The translations under genes and the position numbers were made by a program. Below are positions 36,100 to 47,650 of a DNA stretch of 64,000 bases, in pieces. Position 1 is the first letter of the stretch. Each line of letters opens with the position of its first letter. The notes under the pieces are model-generated. The model was not told the DNA's origin. It was given only the letters and a program-made list of their open reading frames with translations, and ran no database searches. The DNA lies in contig OY987272.1 of NCBI GenBank assembly GCA_963920665.1, forward strand, positions 9,243,001 through 9,307,000, given 5' to 3'. This DNA comes from Straminergon stramineum. Lineage: Eukaryota > Streptophyta > Bryopsida > Hypnales > Calliergonaceae.

Positions 36100-38290
36100 T
36101 TACCATCGTTAATGTGGTCGGATTTCTAAATATTCTTGTACTCAAATCACTCAAAGAGGATTCCAACGCACCTAAAAATGTATTTTGTAGATATCATATG
36201 CAAAAGCTATTAGAGTTCAAGGTTTTACGGTTGCAATCTGTTTGTGATGTGTGATTGCCTGCAAAGGTCTTGTCGGATGAGTTTTTTTGTATCTTGTGTA
36301 AATCGTTCACGGATATGCTGTGATCATTTTGTTGACGAAATCAATTTTTTTTGTTTTAATCCTGTTTATTAGTGTGAACGAGTTATGCGACGGACTGAAT
36401 TGCATTAAAACTGCAAGTGATTGAAGAGGAACAATTTTCTGCATGCTCTGAAGTATCTCTCTGACAATATTATGTATTTAAAACGAGGAACCAATAAGCT
36501 GCTGAGTGCTGACTGTTGATGAGCCCTCGGTCTGATCAATGGCAGAGACCAGGAGAAAGATGCCTATTGAAAATCCTACTTTTCCTGATCCTTAACGAAT
36601 CAGGAAAAGAAAAATTGAACTGAAGTTTCAAACATACAGCATCCGTTGCAGACAATATGAACCCATAACCCTGGAAGGACGCCAAGGACGGTTTGTGTCT
36701 TCTGGAATTCAAACAGGCTTTGTAGGCTTTGTGAAGATTGAAGATTGGATGATTTTGATCTGATTTTTTGTGCAACTTTTTTGATGGTTTATCCACTTCA
36801 TTGACTAGAGTGCAAGACATTTTAGTTGTTTTTTTATTTTATATGGGGTAGTTTATCAAAAAAATGGTACACTACACAATGTATTTCAATACTGTTTTTT
36901 CTTAGAACTTCATTTTGACATTCAAAATGATTTCTTTTGCATTTGAGTAAATCTAACAAAGTGAAGCTTCTAAAGTGTAGTTTCTACTCTATTTAGAAAT
37001 TTTGAAAAAATTCTTAAAATAAGCATATCATTGAAGTTTGAAGTTCGGGATCTATAACCACATTTCTAAATATGGAGTGATACAAAAAAATTCTTTATAC
37101 CACAATGTTTACTTCTATTTTGAAATTTCCAGATTTTATAAGCATATTTTGTAATTGATATGAATTTTCTTCATTTTTTTCTACAAAAATTCATGGTAAT
37201 TTGAAATTTTCACAAAAAAATCAGAAACTTTTATAGCATATTAGACATGTGATTTCATCTCTAAAAAAATAAAACCAAAAGAGTCCACTCATCACTAGCC
37301 TTATAACTAGCATAGAAATAGAGGATATAGCGCATTGGACTTTCAAGTTTGACTACAAGGTCAACAATGCTAGTGTCTAGGGCTAGATATGCAAGCCTAC
37401 AAAGCCTTGAGCGTGGGTGTAAATAAGTATCTTAAAATCATCAAAGATGCCTATAACATACATACCTACAATTAGGTTCCTATAATCATGGAAAGCACCT
37501 ATAACATAGATACCTATAACTATGGAAGGTTCCCTATAACATAAACATCATGTAACCAGTAAGGTGTTAATAACATAGGTGCCTAGACTCCTAGGTTCAC
37601 ATGCTACAACCTTGCCAAATTCACCAAGTGCCTAGAAGTGTGTGTCACTTAAACAGATGTTTCATTTCATTATGACTACACATCTCCTACATCAATACAT
37701 ATCTATTGTTGAAGAAAACGATTTTCAAACATCTTCCAAAAAAAATTTGACCCCTCCTAACTTTTGTTTACGTTATAATCCAAAACAATGCATTCTCAGG
37801 TAAACTGAAAAAGATTCAAATATTATTATTTTTAGATGGTCTTCGTAATATTAATTTAGAAAAGCGTGCCCGGTACCAAAAAATCATGCCGGTGATCCGT
37901 ATCAAGTTGAAACCAGACAGCTGAGTTCCAGACTTCCAGTGTGATGATCGATCATTCTCTTTTCATTCGGTAATGAATTGAATCTTCTTCAGTTTCCTTT
38001 TGAATCATACCCTTCCAGTACAAATTGTACTTCCAGTAAAAAGAAGAAACAGAAGATGCGATGCAATACAATGATTCCGGATCGGATGAATGCCCAACAG
38101 ATACTCAGGCAGGGCCTGGCTGATCGAGTGAGTGAGTGATCGAGTGCGTGAGTGAGTGATCAAGTGCGTGCGTGAGTGAGTGCCTCTGCAACCGACACGG
38201 CAGTCGGGAAGCTTCAATTCGATGGTGTAACTTATTAAGCTCCGGCGTACTCCTTCGACGACTTCATTCAATTCTCCAGTATACTCAATG
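36100..38290. other. AT-rich intergenic DNA with repeat fragments
   Basis: ATAACCCTGGAAGGACG near 36664 resembles a lone TTAA-family end and is followed by CCAAGGACGG. The stretch 37000-37280 is a copy of the dispersed repeat seen at 16245 and 59770. A simple array of GAGTGAGTGATC-like units lies at about 38125-38180. No gene is recognised. Confidence 0.45.
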
Positions 38291-38747
38291 CAGACTCAGA
38301 GTAGACGCCACTAAGGTAAAACAGCCCATTACGGAACTTTTGCCCGTTACGGAACTCTATGAATGAGCCCATGACAGTTTTCTTGTAATTTTTGAGATTT
38401 GGATCACATTCAATGTCTTAGCTAACTGGAATGGAGTAATTAGTGATTGCAATAGGAACTTTCAGTTTTTTAGTGTTAGTTCATTGCAGGAAGTGCCTTT
38501 TTCAGGTCTTCTGTGTTAGAAAATATTGTGACTGTAATAGGTAAGTACGATGAGTGTTATGGATCAGTTGTTGTTGGTTTTGGGGTAGTCTATAGGCTGT
38601 GATGGGCTGAACAATTAAAAAATTCATAACAAATTTACACTTTGTCAAAAAAATATAATTTCAAATGCTCTCGCTATTTCTGTCACTTGACTTTCTCTGG
38701 AAAAAAAAGGAGAAAATTTCAGAAATGACAAGAGGGTAAACCCCCCA

Positions 38748-39474
38748 TGTCATGACCCTTGTCACAACCCTTTGATGGATGAATGCATTGATGGATGAGA
38801 TAATTTTGATGATTGTGTCATGACCTTTATGTCATGACCTATGATGGATTCATGTATTGATGGATAAACTAATCCATGATGAAATGTGCACTAGTGTACA
38901 AGCAAAGATTGCCTGGAGATAGATTTCTCCAAATAGTGGATTTGGGTGTTGGAGTCAAACAACTCCAGTTGGATGACAAGGACATTGGATTGCTTGGAGA
39001 TAGATATCTTCAAATGATGGATTTATGTAGTGGAGTTAGACAACTCCATTTGGATGACTAGTGCATTGGATTTAGACAATTCCCAAAGGATGATAAGTGT
39101 GATGGAACTTGGAGTTAGATAACTCCAAGTAGAAGATCAAGATGTGGATAAGAAAAATAGATTGCAGGAGATATGATTTAGAGAAGTACAACTAAGACCT
39201 TTACTTTAATGAATGGTTCTAGATGGAACCAAGAATAGAAAGCTAAAGTTAGAAAAGAAGTTTAAAGATAGAAAAGAAGCCTTAGTCTATTTTAAAGACT
39301 AATAGTCTTTATTGATAGTCTCTAGTATATAAGAAGAGCTCGGGGGTGAGGAGACTATCTTTTGGAGATTGATCTCTCTCTATGGTCGGGTGGTTTGAGC
39401 TCTTGTAAAAACATTTGTATCAATGAGTATGTTTTGTGTCATTAATTAGAGTCTATTGTGAGAGGTACGTAACA
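38748..39474. mobile_element. Solo LTR, 727 bp, with CCCCA target duplication
   Basis: It begins TGTCATGACC and ends TACGTAACA (TG...CA ends), and is flanked by CCCCA on both sides (38743-38747 and 39475-39479), a 5-bp duplication typical of LTR retrotransposons. It contains a TATA-like TATATAAG near 39327 followed by a GC-richer leader, as in a functional LTR promoter. There is no internal gag-pol and no second LTR, so it is a recombined solo copy. An internal degenerate repeat of about 72 bp (38917-38990 and 38993-39060, GGAGATAGAT...CAACTCCA) creates the short open frame at 38876-39061. Copia or Gypsy origin cannot be decided. Confidence 0.75.
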
Positions 39475-39591
39475 CCCCATTTGGTCCATAATGGGCTGTT
39501 TTATCTTACTTTGGTTAGATTTCAATGCAATGATCTCGGATCTAAAGTTCAGCTGCAGCTAATTTACATCATGAGATAGTCATGAATTCAA

Positions 39592-39608
39592 TTTTTTTTT
39601 TTTTTTTT
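39592..39608. repeat. Poly-T tract
   Basis: An uninterrupted T run of about 17 bases at the start of a segment that recurs near 43717. Confidence 0.8.
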
Positions 39609-39777
39609 CAAATTCCAAATTCATATTTGCAATCAAAGACCCCAAATTAGCTAGAGTAGGTCTAGAACATACCCTAGACACGACTCAAAATAGGGGGCAG
39701 GTTTTACTTTTACCCCCAGGTAAAACACAAAATGTCCCTGCGGGGTCCACTTTGTTTGCAGGATTTAGTGTCCTACG
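39605..39777. repeat. Dispersed repeat, copy 1 (second copy 43717-43885)
   Basis: About 170 bases are shared in the same orientation with 43717-43885: AGAGACCCCAAATTAGC-like start, CTCAAAATAGGGGG, GGTTTTACTTTTA and CACTTTGTTTG.AGGATTTAGTGTC. No inverted termini or target duplication were recognised, and no coding content is evident. Confidence 0.65.
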
Positions 39778-39793
39778 AATTTCATTGCCAATA

Positions 39794-40170
39794 AGGTAGC
39801 CAACCCATTTCCAACCACTTAAGCAATTATGCATATTTGGAGTAGAGTTTTTTGAATGCAAAATTTTTTCCATGTGCAAAAATAGAGTTTAGAAGGATTG
39901 CATATTTTTCTAGAATTTTATTACACATAATGTAATCACTATGAATTTTTTAGTGGAAGATTCTCTTCAATGTGTTATGGTGGTATAAAGCTTTCTATTT
40001 GTGACCACAGGCTAATTGCAAATGACCAAAGGCTAGTTGCAATATTGAGAGCCTTGCAACCAATGAGAATGTGCCACAACTACTCCGGGGACTGCACCAC
40101 AACTTCACAGAAAGAAAGCAGTCTACAATCTACTTAATGGAGGGGGTGATCAAAAATGGGTTGGCTACCT
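39794..40170. mobile_element. TA-flanked MITE, AGGTAGCC ends, 377 bp
   Basis: Left end AGGTAGCCAACCCATT and right end AATGGGTTGGCTACCT are perfect inverted repeats of 16 bases, flanked by TA on both sides. The interior resembles 48588-48985 and degenerate copies at 4610 and 60930. TA duplications indicate a Tc1/mariner (Stowaway-like) mechanism, although the termini are not the usual CTCCCTCC. Confidence 0.65.
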
Positions 40171-40455
40171 TAATAGAAATGTGATGAATTCAATTCAATC
40201 AACATAAGCAATTGTGTCAGTTATTGAGGGATACTTTTAACTTGCACCTATAGTAGAGATTGTATTGTATAGGCTATTCCCCTTGAGGTTGACTGCACAA
40301 ATTTAAGTCTTCATTTTGTCCAATTACAAGTGGGGATTTCATCCGATTGTCCAATCTAAAGTGAGGAATTTGGGGCCTCTTACACAACAAAATGGACCAA
40401 TGGCTCTAGATGTAATGTGTCCCTGAATGCTTTCTACATCTTAAACTTTGGAAAC

Positions 40456-40610
40456 CACTAGAAAAAAACATTGTTGTAGTTGAGACAATCCAAATGATGT
40501 TTTCTATTTCTTGTAGCAAAAAAAATCAACTTCAACACAAATTTGGTATAGAATTTGATTTTTTTTTGTACAAGAAATAGAAAACATCATCTAAATTGTC
40601 CAAGCTTTTT
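40456..40610. mobile_element. CACTA-like hairpin element
   Basis: Begins CACTAGAAAAAAAC; arms at about 40483-40514 and 40569-40600 pair (GATGTTTTCTATTTCTTGTA against its complement). The right CACTA end is missing or eroded, like the copy at 5367. Confidence 0.45.
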
Positions 40611-43600
40611 TTTTGTCCTCTACTCCAAACTCACCATTGCCCGATTCCAAAGTAGGTTCTTCAAAAACCATGTTGCACATAGAATCATACCATACAAGGG
40701 CATTTTTTTCCAAGCATGAATCAAAGGCATTTCATGTTTGTATGATCATATCTTATTGGCATGTTGTGAATCCATTAATAAGCCTACAAATCCTAGCCAT
40801 AGATGAGGGCAACTCTATAAACAATCTCTAGGTGAACAATGATGACAAGCATCTTTCAATAACTCCTTCTATTGTTTGAAGTTGGCACAAATGAATGGGA
40901 GACTAGCTTCTTTCATATAGCCAATTATGATTTTGAGCACTATATAGCTTCCTAGCTGTGTCAGTTGGGAAGGGAAATAGTAGAGATGCTCTAACTATAA
41001 CAAATCCAATTGTAATACAACAACACCAATAAGGTTTCATCAATTTGCAAAGGTTCATTGAGAAGCTACAAGAAAGTCATTAGAGTTTAGTAAGAACAAA
41101 TTGATGGAAATAATTATAAATTAAAATGTGATACTTTACACTTAATAAAATAGATATGAAACGAAGATTGTGTGATGATTTCATTTGTCACATTTTCATC
41201 TTTGTTGTTTTTCATTCATTTGTTCTCGCTAAATCGTAATGACAATTAAACATCTTCTTGATGAAAACTAGTGTGATGAAACCTTTTGCGTTTTTTTGCA
41301 TTGTGTCAAGTTTCATTCTAATCTATAATAATAAGCACTTAGTGTCACAACTTTTGCTATCTTTGATATATTCAAAATCCTAGTTGATATGCTAAGTAAT
41401 GAAAATATTTTTAAAAATTCCATAATTAGTTGTCGTTATACACAAATTCTAACCCACCCACCCTGCCAACTAAGGTTTGTAACTACAATTAACCCTTTTA
41501 GGACAAGGAAGATTCTCTCTCTAATAGATTTTGGCCCATAATGATGGGATTATTACTTTATGCTATCATCAAGAAGTACATATGGAAAACTCCCCTAGTT
41601 GTGACAAACAGTGGCAAGGTTTGTACAAACCATAATCATGATGCCATAAACTAATACATTATATTCTTGCACAAACTAGAGCTGTAAAGGACGCTAAGGA
41701 CGTGAGTATACGGTAGTGCCACAACCACACAATAAGTCCTTGTGTGTAAGTACACTCTCATTGTCATCTCTTCTGCCAATATTCAGAGGACAAATGGATG
41801 ACTAGTAGAAGCTTGACTAGAAGACTACATGTATCTTTGAACACCTCGGGAAGCTTGTTCAAAACCCAACAATCAACTCATAGTGCAATCTTTTACAATT
41901 ACCACTTTGGGGCTAATTTTTCGAGTACTATTACTACCCGGGGAACAATGCGTGCAAGAGTTGCATTTAGTGCAATGGCTTCATCACAACATTGCGGAGC
42001 TCTTCTAGACATTTCCAGGGAACAAGTTTTCACACATTAGAGAGTTTGTGTTTGTTTTACTGTTTTTGAAACAATCTTTATTGGGTTTCAATGGACATAC
42101 TTATCTTGCTTTCAATTGATTTTTTGCTTGGATTTGGTGACAAGGATAACAACTAGGAAAACTCTAAAGACACCTCATGCATGTAAACTAACAATTTTTT
42201 TGTCTATTGGCTTGAATGGGTGTAGGTGAGGAGCTTTCCCTCCAACTTTCTTGCAAGAAACGAATGGCAGGATCACTACTTGCTCTAGTCTCCTATACCT
42301 TGATCCTTTGTTTTTGCAATAGAACAAGGGTGCATTTGAATGTGTTAAGTTGTTGGATCAGGGATTACTAGTATTCATGAAATAGTTAGTATTATAGTGT
42401 CCTCGATTTGTATAAGTTTCATGAGCAATCTCATGACTCATGACTAATACATTCTTTGGGTAGTATGACTTTACTTTGCATTACCTTATTGATCAGTCTT
42501 GCCAGTTGGGACGAGCTTGGAAATAATGATCTTACTGCGGCTACATTCATGAAATGTCTCCACTCTCCTTCTTGCTAAAGCTTGGAGTGTTTGAACCAAC
42601 ATATTGGTAACACTGGGAATATACAGAATGTTGACCAGTATCTATTTGCATAACCTTCCATTAGCATATGATTCCTTCCTTCTAAAAATTTATTCTCGGC
42701 AACCTTAGCAGTTGTTGTATCATTTGGAATCCTTAAATAGGTAGTTATGATATTCTCATGATGACCTAGTGCTCTCTTGTAAATTGCTTAGTCTTTATTT
42801 CCAAATAGTATGGACATGTAAAGTACTCACCTTCTCTCCTAGTGGGTTGAGGAGAAATTTCTATTAGATTCATTGATTTTTCTCTTATCTAGTTCTACAT
42901 GATTATAGTATTGTTAGAAATTACTTGTTAAAAGCGTAATGTACAATACTATACTATTTGCTCTCTCTCTCTCTATTAATAAGAAGTACTTTGAAAATCC
43001 ACAGTTTATTCACACAATAACAATCTAAACAATATGCTCTGAGAAAATCTATCTAATCCTCTTCCAGTTGTTGGCCAACAAGACGTAACAAAGTTTAAGA
43101 TAGTTTGAAAAATATGAACCACACTCATCATGTGCTTAATATTTTGGACACTTTTATATGTAGTTACTATAGGGAATAGCTCAAGGTTACTTTATGATTG
43201 ACCTATGATTGAATAATTTTTTGCTTAACAACAATACAAGTTTTTTGGAACTAGGAAATATTCTACATGATAGATAAAATCATCGAAATGCTTGAGTATT
43301 AATTACTACTACTATATCGCTGAAATACCTCTACAAAACAATCGTTACAATTTGAATATACATGATTTCGAATGAATCAATGGTATGAGTCTTTTATCCC
43401 TATTTTGCATGTTACAACCACATTCATTCAAGTCAATTCATCATTTCATTGAAGATCACAACTTGCACTACACTCCAAAAATCAAGAGAACCAAAAATCT
43501 CGGGTAACTTAATTGGAGGTACCTAAGGTAGTTTGCTTTGAAAACAACGGTCTTCTTCAAATTGACCCTATAAGACTATAATAGCTATGGAATGGATATG

Positions 43601-43716
43601 AAGTGGTCTTTCATATGGGAGGATGCTAAATCCTACAAACAAAGTGGGCTCCGTAGGGGCGAGATTTACCATGGGGAAAACTCAGGAATTTCTTATTTTT
43701 TGCACATTATTTTTTT
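40611..43716. other. Intergenic DNA, no gene recognised
   Basis: A lone TTAA + CCCTTTTAGGAC at 41489-41504 resembles a TTAA-family end. A CT microsatellite lies at about 42960-42974. The 80-codon plus frame at 41798-42040 has no recognisable domain or splice context. Confidence 0.45.
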
Positions 43717-43885
43717 TGCAAATTCCGAATTCATATTTGCAATTAGAGACCCCAAATTAGCTTGGAGAGGTGTAGAACATATCCTAGGCACGGCTCAAAA
43801 TAGGGGGTAGGTTTTACTTTTAGCCCCGACTAAAACACAAAATGCTCCTACAGGGCCCACTTTGTTTGTAGGATTTAGTGTCTTG
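43717..43885. repeat. Dispersed repeat, copy 2 (first copy 39605-39777)
   Basis: Same order of blocks as copy 1 with scattered substitutions, followed by unrelated sequence. It contributes to a chance 72-codon frame at 43592-43810. Confidence 0.65.
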
Positions 43886-44498
43886 CTTTCATATGGACCT
43901 CTTCAACCATTGAGTGGATCAAGGAAAAATTGTTACTCATTGCAAGAGCCAATCATTCTCCTTGGTTTCCTCACACCTCTTACAAGTTGTAAGTGGACAA
44001 ATTGCAGGACACCTACAATGACAAGTAGGCATCTACAACACAAATCTTAGAAAATTCATAAGTAATTCAATAATGCTTCAAAACATATCGAACCAGTTGT
44101 GTTACATTCCACACCTGTTTTTCTTCCCCAGAAAAATGAGCTAAGAATCTTTCTGCTCACGGAAACCCATGAAAAAGGCGGACCAGCCCTTAAATGCTTG
44201 CCGCTTCGAGAGCAGACTGTCTACTGCTTACGGTCCGTATGGATGACTTGTGTGTGTGATCAGTTGATCACCAAGTTGAAAGTTGAAACCCCTTCTAACT
44301 TACTGTACTGACAATCGATCAATGAATTAATACGAGAGATGATGATGAACTGAAGCCCGCCTGTCGAGACTGTCGAGACTGTCGATCGTCGTCCGCGCCG
44401 GGACCCGAGACTAGCTTGTCAGTGAATACGGATCGAGCAGTCAGGACTGGACCGAGACTGGAGTCCCTGGAACTCGTAAATTAGTTTCAGTAACTTAA

Positions 44499-44720
44499 CC
44501 CTGTAAGGACGGGCTGGTCACCGTGGAAATCTTCTTTTTTGAAATAGTATGAATCATCTACTATAAAAAAACTGAAAGTAATCATTGGAGGTCATACTAT
44601 TGTGCAAGACCTCCCCCTTTTTGCACAAATTTCCCAGGATGAACATTGGTACTTCTATCTCACATGCAAGAGTTCTCTGTCATCCATCGGACCACTCTGG
44701 TCTGAGGCGTCCTTACTGGG
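44499..44720. mobile_element. TTAA-flanked piggyBac-like MITE, family D, 222 bp
   Basis: TTAA at 44495-44498 and 44721-44724. Ends CCCTGTAAGGACG and CGTCCTTACTGGG are 13-bp inverted repeats with one mismatch. Inner blocks (GGTCTTGCAC-like, GATGAACATT, CATCCATCGGA) match the family D element at 12133. Non-coding, although a 133-codon chance frame (44585-44986) runs out of it. Confidence 0.75.
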
Positions 44721-44783
44721 TTAATTTAAAAAGAGTTTTGGATTGGAGGGACGGTAACTTGAGCCGGTCCATATTTTGCCTAA

Positions 44784-45226
44784 GAGCGGCTCCAATGCAC
44801 ACACTGTTACAAGCACAGTATCCAAAATTTGAAGAGGAGGTAGGCGGCCCTCATTCCATGCCAGCAATTTTTTTTTTAAATTGCCACAATGCAAAGTTGG
44901 CAATTCAAACCACAAATGAACCTTTATCACATTATAAAAAGGAGAAAGAAGATTCTACAATAAATATAGATTTTCATGCAAATTAGGAGAGCTCAAATTT
45001 ATTAGCACGCAAAACAAGGTAAAAAAGGGATGACATTGATGACTTTGGCTATAGTGTGCCACCTCGCAGGCTCTTCATATTTCTTCAAAATGCCAAGCAG
45101 TGGATGGATTGTAACGGGCCCATGAATATCCAATGACCAATGCCAATAGCATTGGGGCATGTTTTTTTAGTTCCCTCCGTCATCTAACTTTGGCATATGT
45201 GTTTCCATCCAGCATTGGAGCTGCTC
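44784..45226. mobile_element. TAA-flanked MITE with GAGCGGCTCC ends, 443 bp
   Basis: Left GAGCGGCTCCAATGC and right GCATTGGAGCTGCTC are inverted repeats of 15 bases with one mismatch, flanked by TAA on both sides (44781-44783 and 45227-45229). The ends and duplication match PIF/Harbinger-like elements, as for 29814. No transposase frame. Confidence 0.65.
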
Positions 45227-45263
45227 TAATCATGCTCCAAGAACTACTTCTACTATTAATTAA

Positions 45264-45478
45264 CCCTTGAAAGGCCTTCAGGGTCCTCTACACGATGTGT
45301 ATTTAGCCTTATAACTCCTTGACTGTGGTGTAATATATGAATTGTGATATATTATTATTTATCACAATCATTAATTTACTTTATATTGAAAAGTATTTGG
45401 TCAATGTTTTTTTGATAAAATACCAACAAAGACATAATATACTATATGGCCGCAAAGGGCTTTTAGGCCCTTCAAGGG
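45264..45478. mobile_element. TTAA-flanked piggyBac-like MITE, family C, 215 bp
   Basis: TTAA at 45260-45263 and 45479-45482. Ends CCCTTGAAAGGCC and GGCCCTTCAAGGG are inverted repeats. It aligns along its whole length with 50542-50764: CTACACGA, TTATAACTC, TTGAAAAGTATTTGGTCAAT, ACATAATATACTATA and CCGCAAAGGGCTTT. Non-coding. Confidence 0.85.
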
Positions 45479-45965
45479 TTAAGGTAAGTTAAAAAAGTAC
45501 AACCTGTTTTTTGAAATTGTTAAGTGTTTTAGCATTTGTCATATTGGGTGATAGTGGGGGGAGAACTTTCTTTGGTCAAGGAATAGAAGTAATGAAGACT
45601 GCAAGTGCTATTTTTTGCTAATTTTTTTCATCAAGTGAAGAATTAGTAGAATTAAGGAAGTAGAAGGTAGTAGGCTCACAAACCGCTCATCTAGGGGGTG
45701 GTCCGCCTTTTTCATGTATTTCTTTTCATGGGAATAATTTTATCTTATTTTTTAGACAAAGAGAAATAAATGTAGAATGTAACACAAGTGGTTTCATATT
45801 TTTTGAAGCATTATTGAATTAGTTATGAATTTTCAAACAAGTTGTGTCATAGGTCCCTATTTGTGACACTAGGTCTTTCATAAATTGTTCACTTGAAGTT
45901 ATAAAAAGAAATGGGGAAAGCAAAGACAATGATTGGCTCTTGCAATAAATTGTACCTTTTTTCTT

Positions 45966-46107
45966 GATCCATTCAAATGACTATAGAGGTTGATTTAAGG
46001 ACCATCATATGTCCACTTCAGAGCTAAAGTAGGGGCGATCCATTCAAATGACTATAGAGGTCGATTTAAGGACCATCTTATGTCCATTTCAGAGCTAAAG
46101 TAGGGGC
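45966..46107. repeat. Tandem duplication of a 71-bp unit
   Basis: Two adjacent copies (45966-46036, 46037-46107) begin GATCCATTCAAATGAC or its equivalent and end AAAGTAGGGGC; they differ at only a few bases. Confidence 0.8.
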
Positions 46108-46109
46108 GA

Positions 46110-47080
46110 TTCTGAATGCCTGAACGAAGTCCGAGCCTCCTAGTTTAGTTTACAATTTGCCTCGTTCTCCATGTGTAGGCAAACTTATTTATGAGAAGTG
46201 CAAAACTAATAACCGGTCTTAGCAGCTTCATTAGGTGTCAATGTGATATTTGTCACACAATAATGAAATTGCTAAAACCACATCTTATGTTCCTCATTCA
46301 TGAAAATAGTAGGTCACCCTATCTTGCACAAATGGGGTCTTGGTTGGAAACAAGTTTTACACCTTATTATACCAAGAATTGCTATGATAGGAATTGGAAA
46401 AACTTTTTAGATAGTGATGAACTCTGGTGCCAATTTGGCATGGAGAAAGTTAGCATGTAAGCTTATAAGCCTAGGAGTTTGAATTATAGATAGCTTCTAT
46501 GGTCATAGATGTCTATGTTATATGTATATGTGTTATAAACTCTTTCCATTTTATAGTTTACACCTATCTTATAAACATCTTCAAATGGTTGTAGGTACAT
46601 ACCTACAACTAGGTTTAAGGCTCACGTCTCAGAATTCGCACATTAGCATTGTTGATTTGGGATTACTACATATTGCATAGTTTTATAAGTGGTTGAGGAC
46701 TAAGTTTGATTTGGAAGTAGACAAAATATTAGTATAAATAATGCAAAGTTCATTCATGAGTGGTAGGACACTTTGTGCCATCCTAGGAAATTACATGCAC
46801 CATGTTGTTGATATTAAAGATTTGCATGCCTTCATTTATGAACTCCATTTTCACTATTGATGGACAACTATTTGACATTTAATGGCAATACATATAGTCT
46901 TCAATAGCACCCTATTGTTGCAAGCTTTAGAAAACTATATGGATTTCAATTTAAGTCTAAAAATTACAAATCATATTGTGATGGATGTGTGATGTGTCTC
47001 CTTCTCTTCTTTACGTGAAAATTTGTTAGAAAATGATTTGATTTGCATACAATAGAAGAGATCCTAAGCCAATATGTTTT
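46110..47080. other. Intergenic DNA, no gene recognised
   Basis: The 89-codon plus frame at 46191-46460 has no recognisable domain. Words around 46480-46620 (TGTTATAAAC, CCTACAACTAGG) recur near 5195-5330 and 37440-37590, marking another dispersed repeat of unknown type. Confidence 0.4.
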
Positions 47081-47083
47081 TAA

Positions 47084-47650
47084 TCCCTAAAGGTCCAAAC
47101 AATGCTTTTTTTGGCAACATAGTGATTTGGGGCAATTGACTACAAATGTCATTTTTTTTCTTTGCAATTTTCACACAACATGTGCCTAAGGAGTAGCTTT
47201 AAGGCATGACAATTTTCAAAACTTTTGACTACATGGTTAAAAAGTTATTGTATCATAAGTGATTTTCATTCCTTAGTGGGCAACTCGAGTAGCTCAATTT
47301 TTTTTAAATCACTTTTTAAAGAAATAAAAATTTGAAATTGACTTTTAGATTTATATGTAGATGAAAAGCTTTGAATCATTCCATTTTGATTAATGGGATC
47401 AAAGTTATGAGGAGTTTTAGTTAGCATGTACTTATGGGATCTCTACTCTAAGATAAACTTTGAAGTCCTTTATATAATTCAATTTTCAATGTTTTTGAAA
47501 AATGAATAAAGAAAACATGGTGTAGATTGTTTATTACAACCTTACAACCATTGGGATTGACATTTTTCAATTCCATAATTAAACTCTTAACAATTTAGTA
47601 TTCGAAAATCATACTCTACTTCTTTCTACTTACAAATTTTTTCAAGCATG
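47084..47650. mobile_element. Truncated family A TTAA element
   Basis: TTAA (47080-47083) then TCCCTAAAGG; the sequence aligns with 8403-8980 (same orientation), including GGGATTGACATTTTTCAATTCC, and stops near 47650. The second terminus is missing. Confidence 0.55.

Noticed and set aside
38125..38180. GAGTGAGTGATC repeats as a regulatory array
   Set aside because: They are a low-complexity, irregular simple repeat with no associated gene.
44585..44986. 133-codon plus-strand frame
   Set aside because: It runs through the end of a TTAA MITE and into a Harbinger-like MITE, so it is a chance fusion of repeat sequence.
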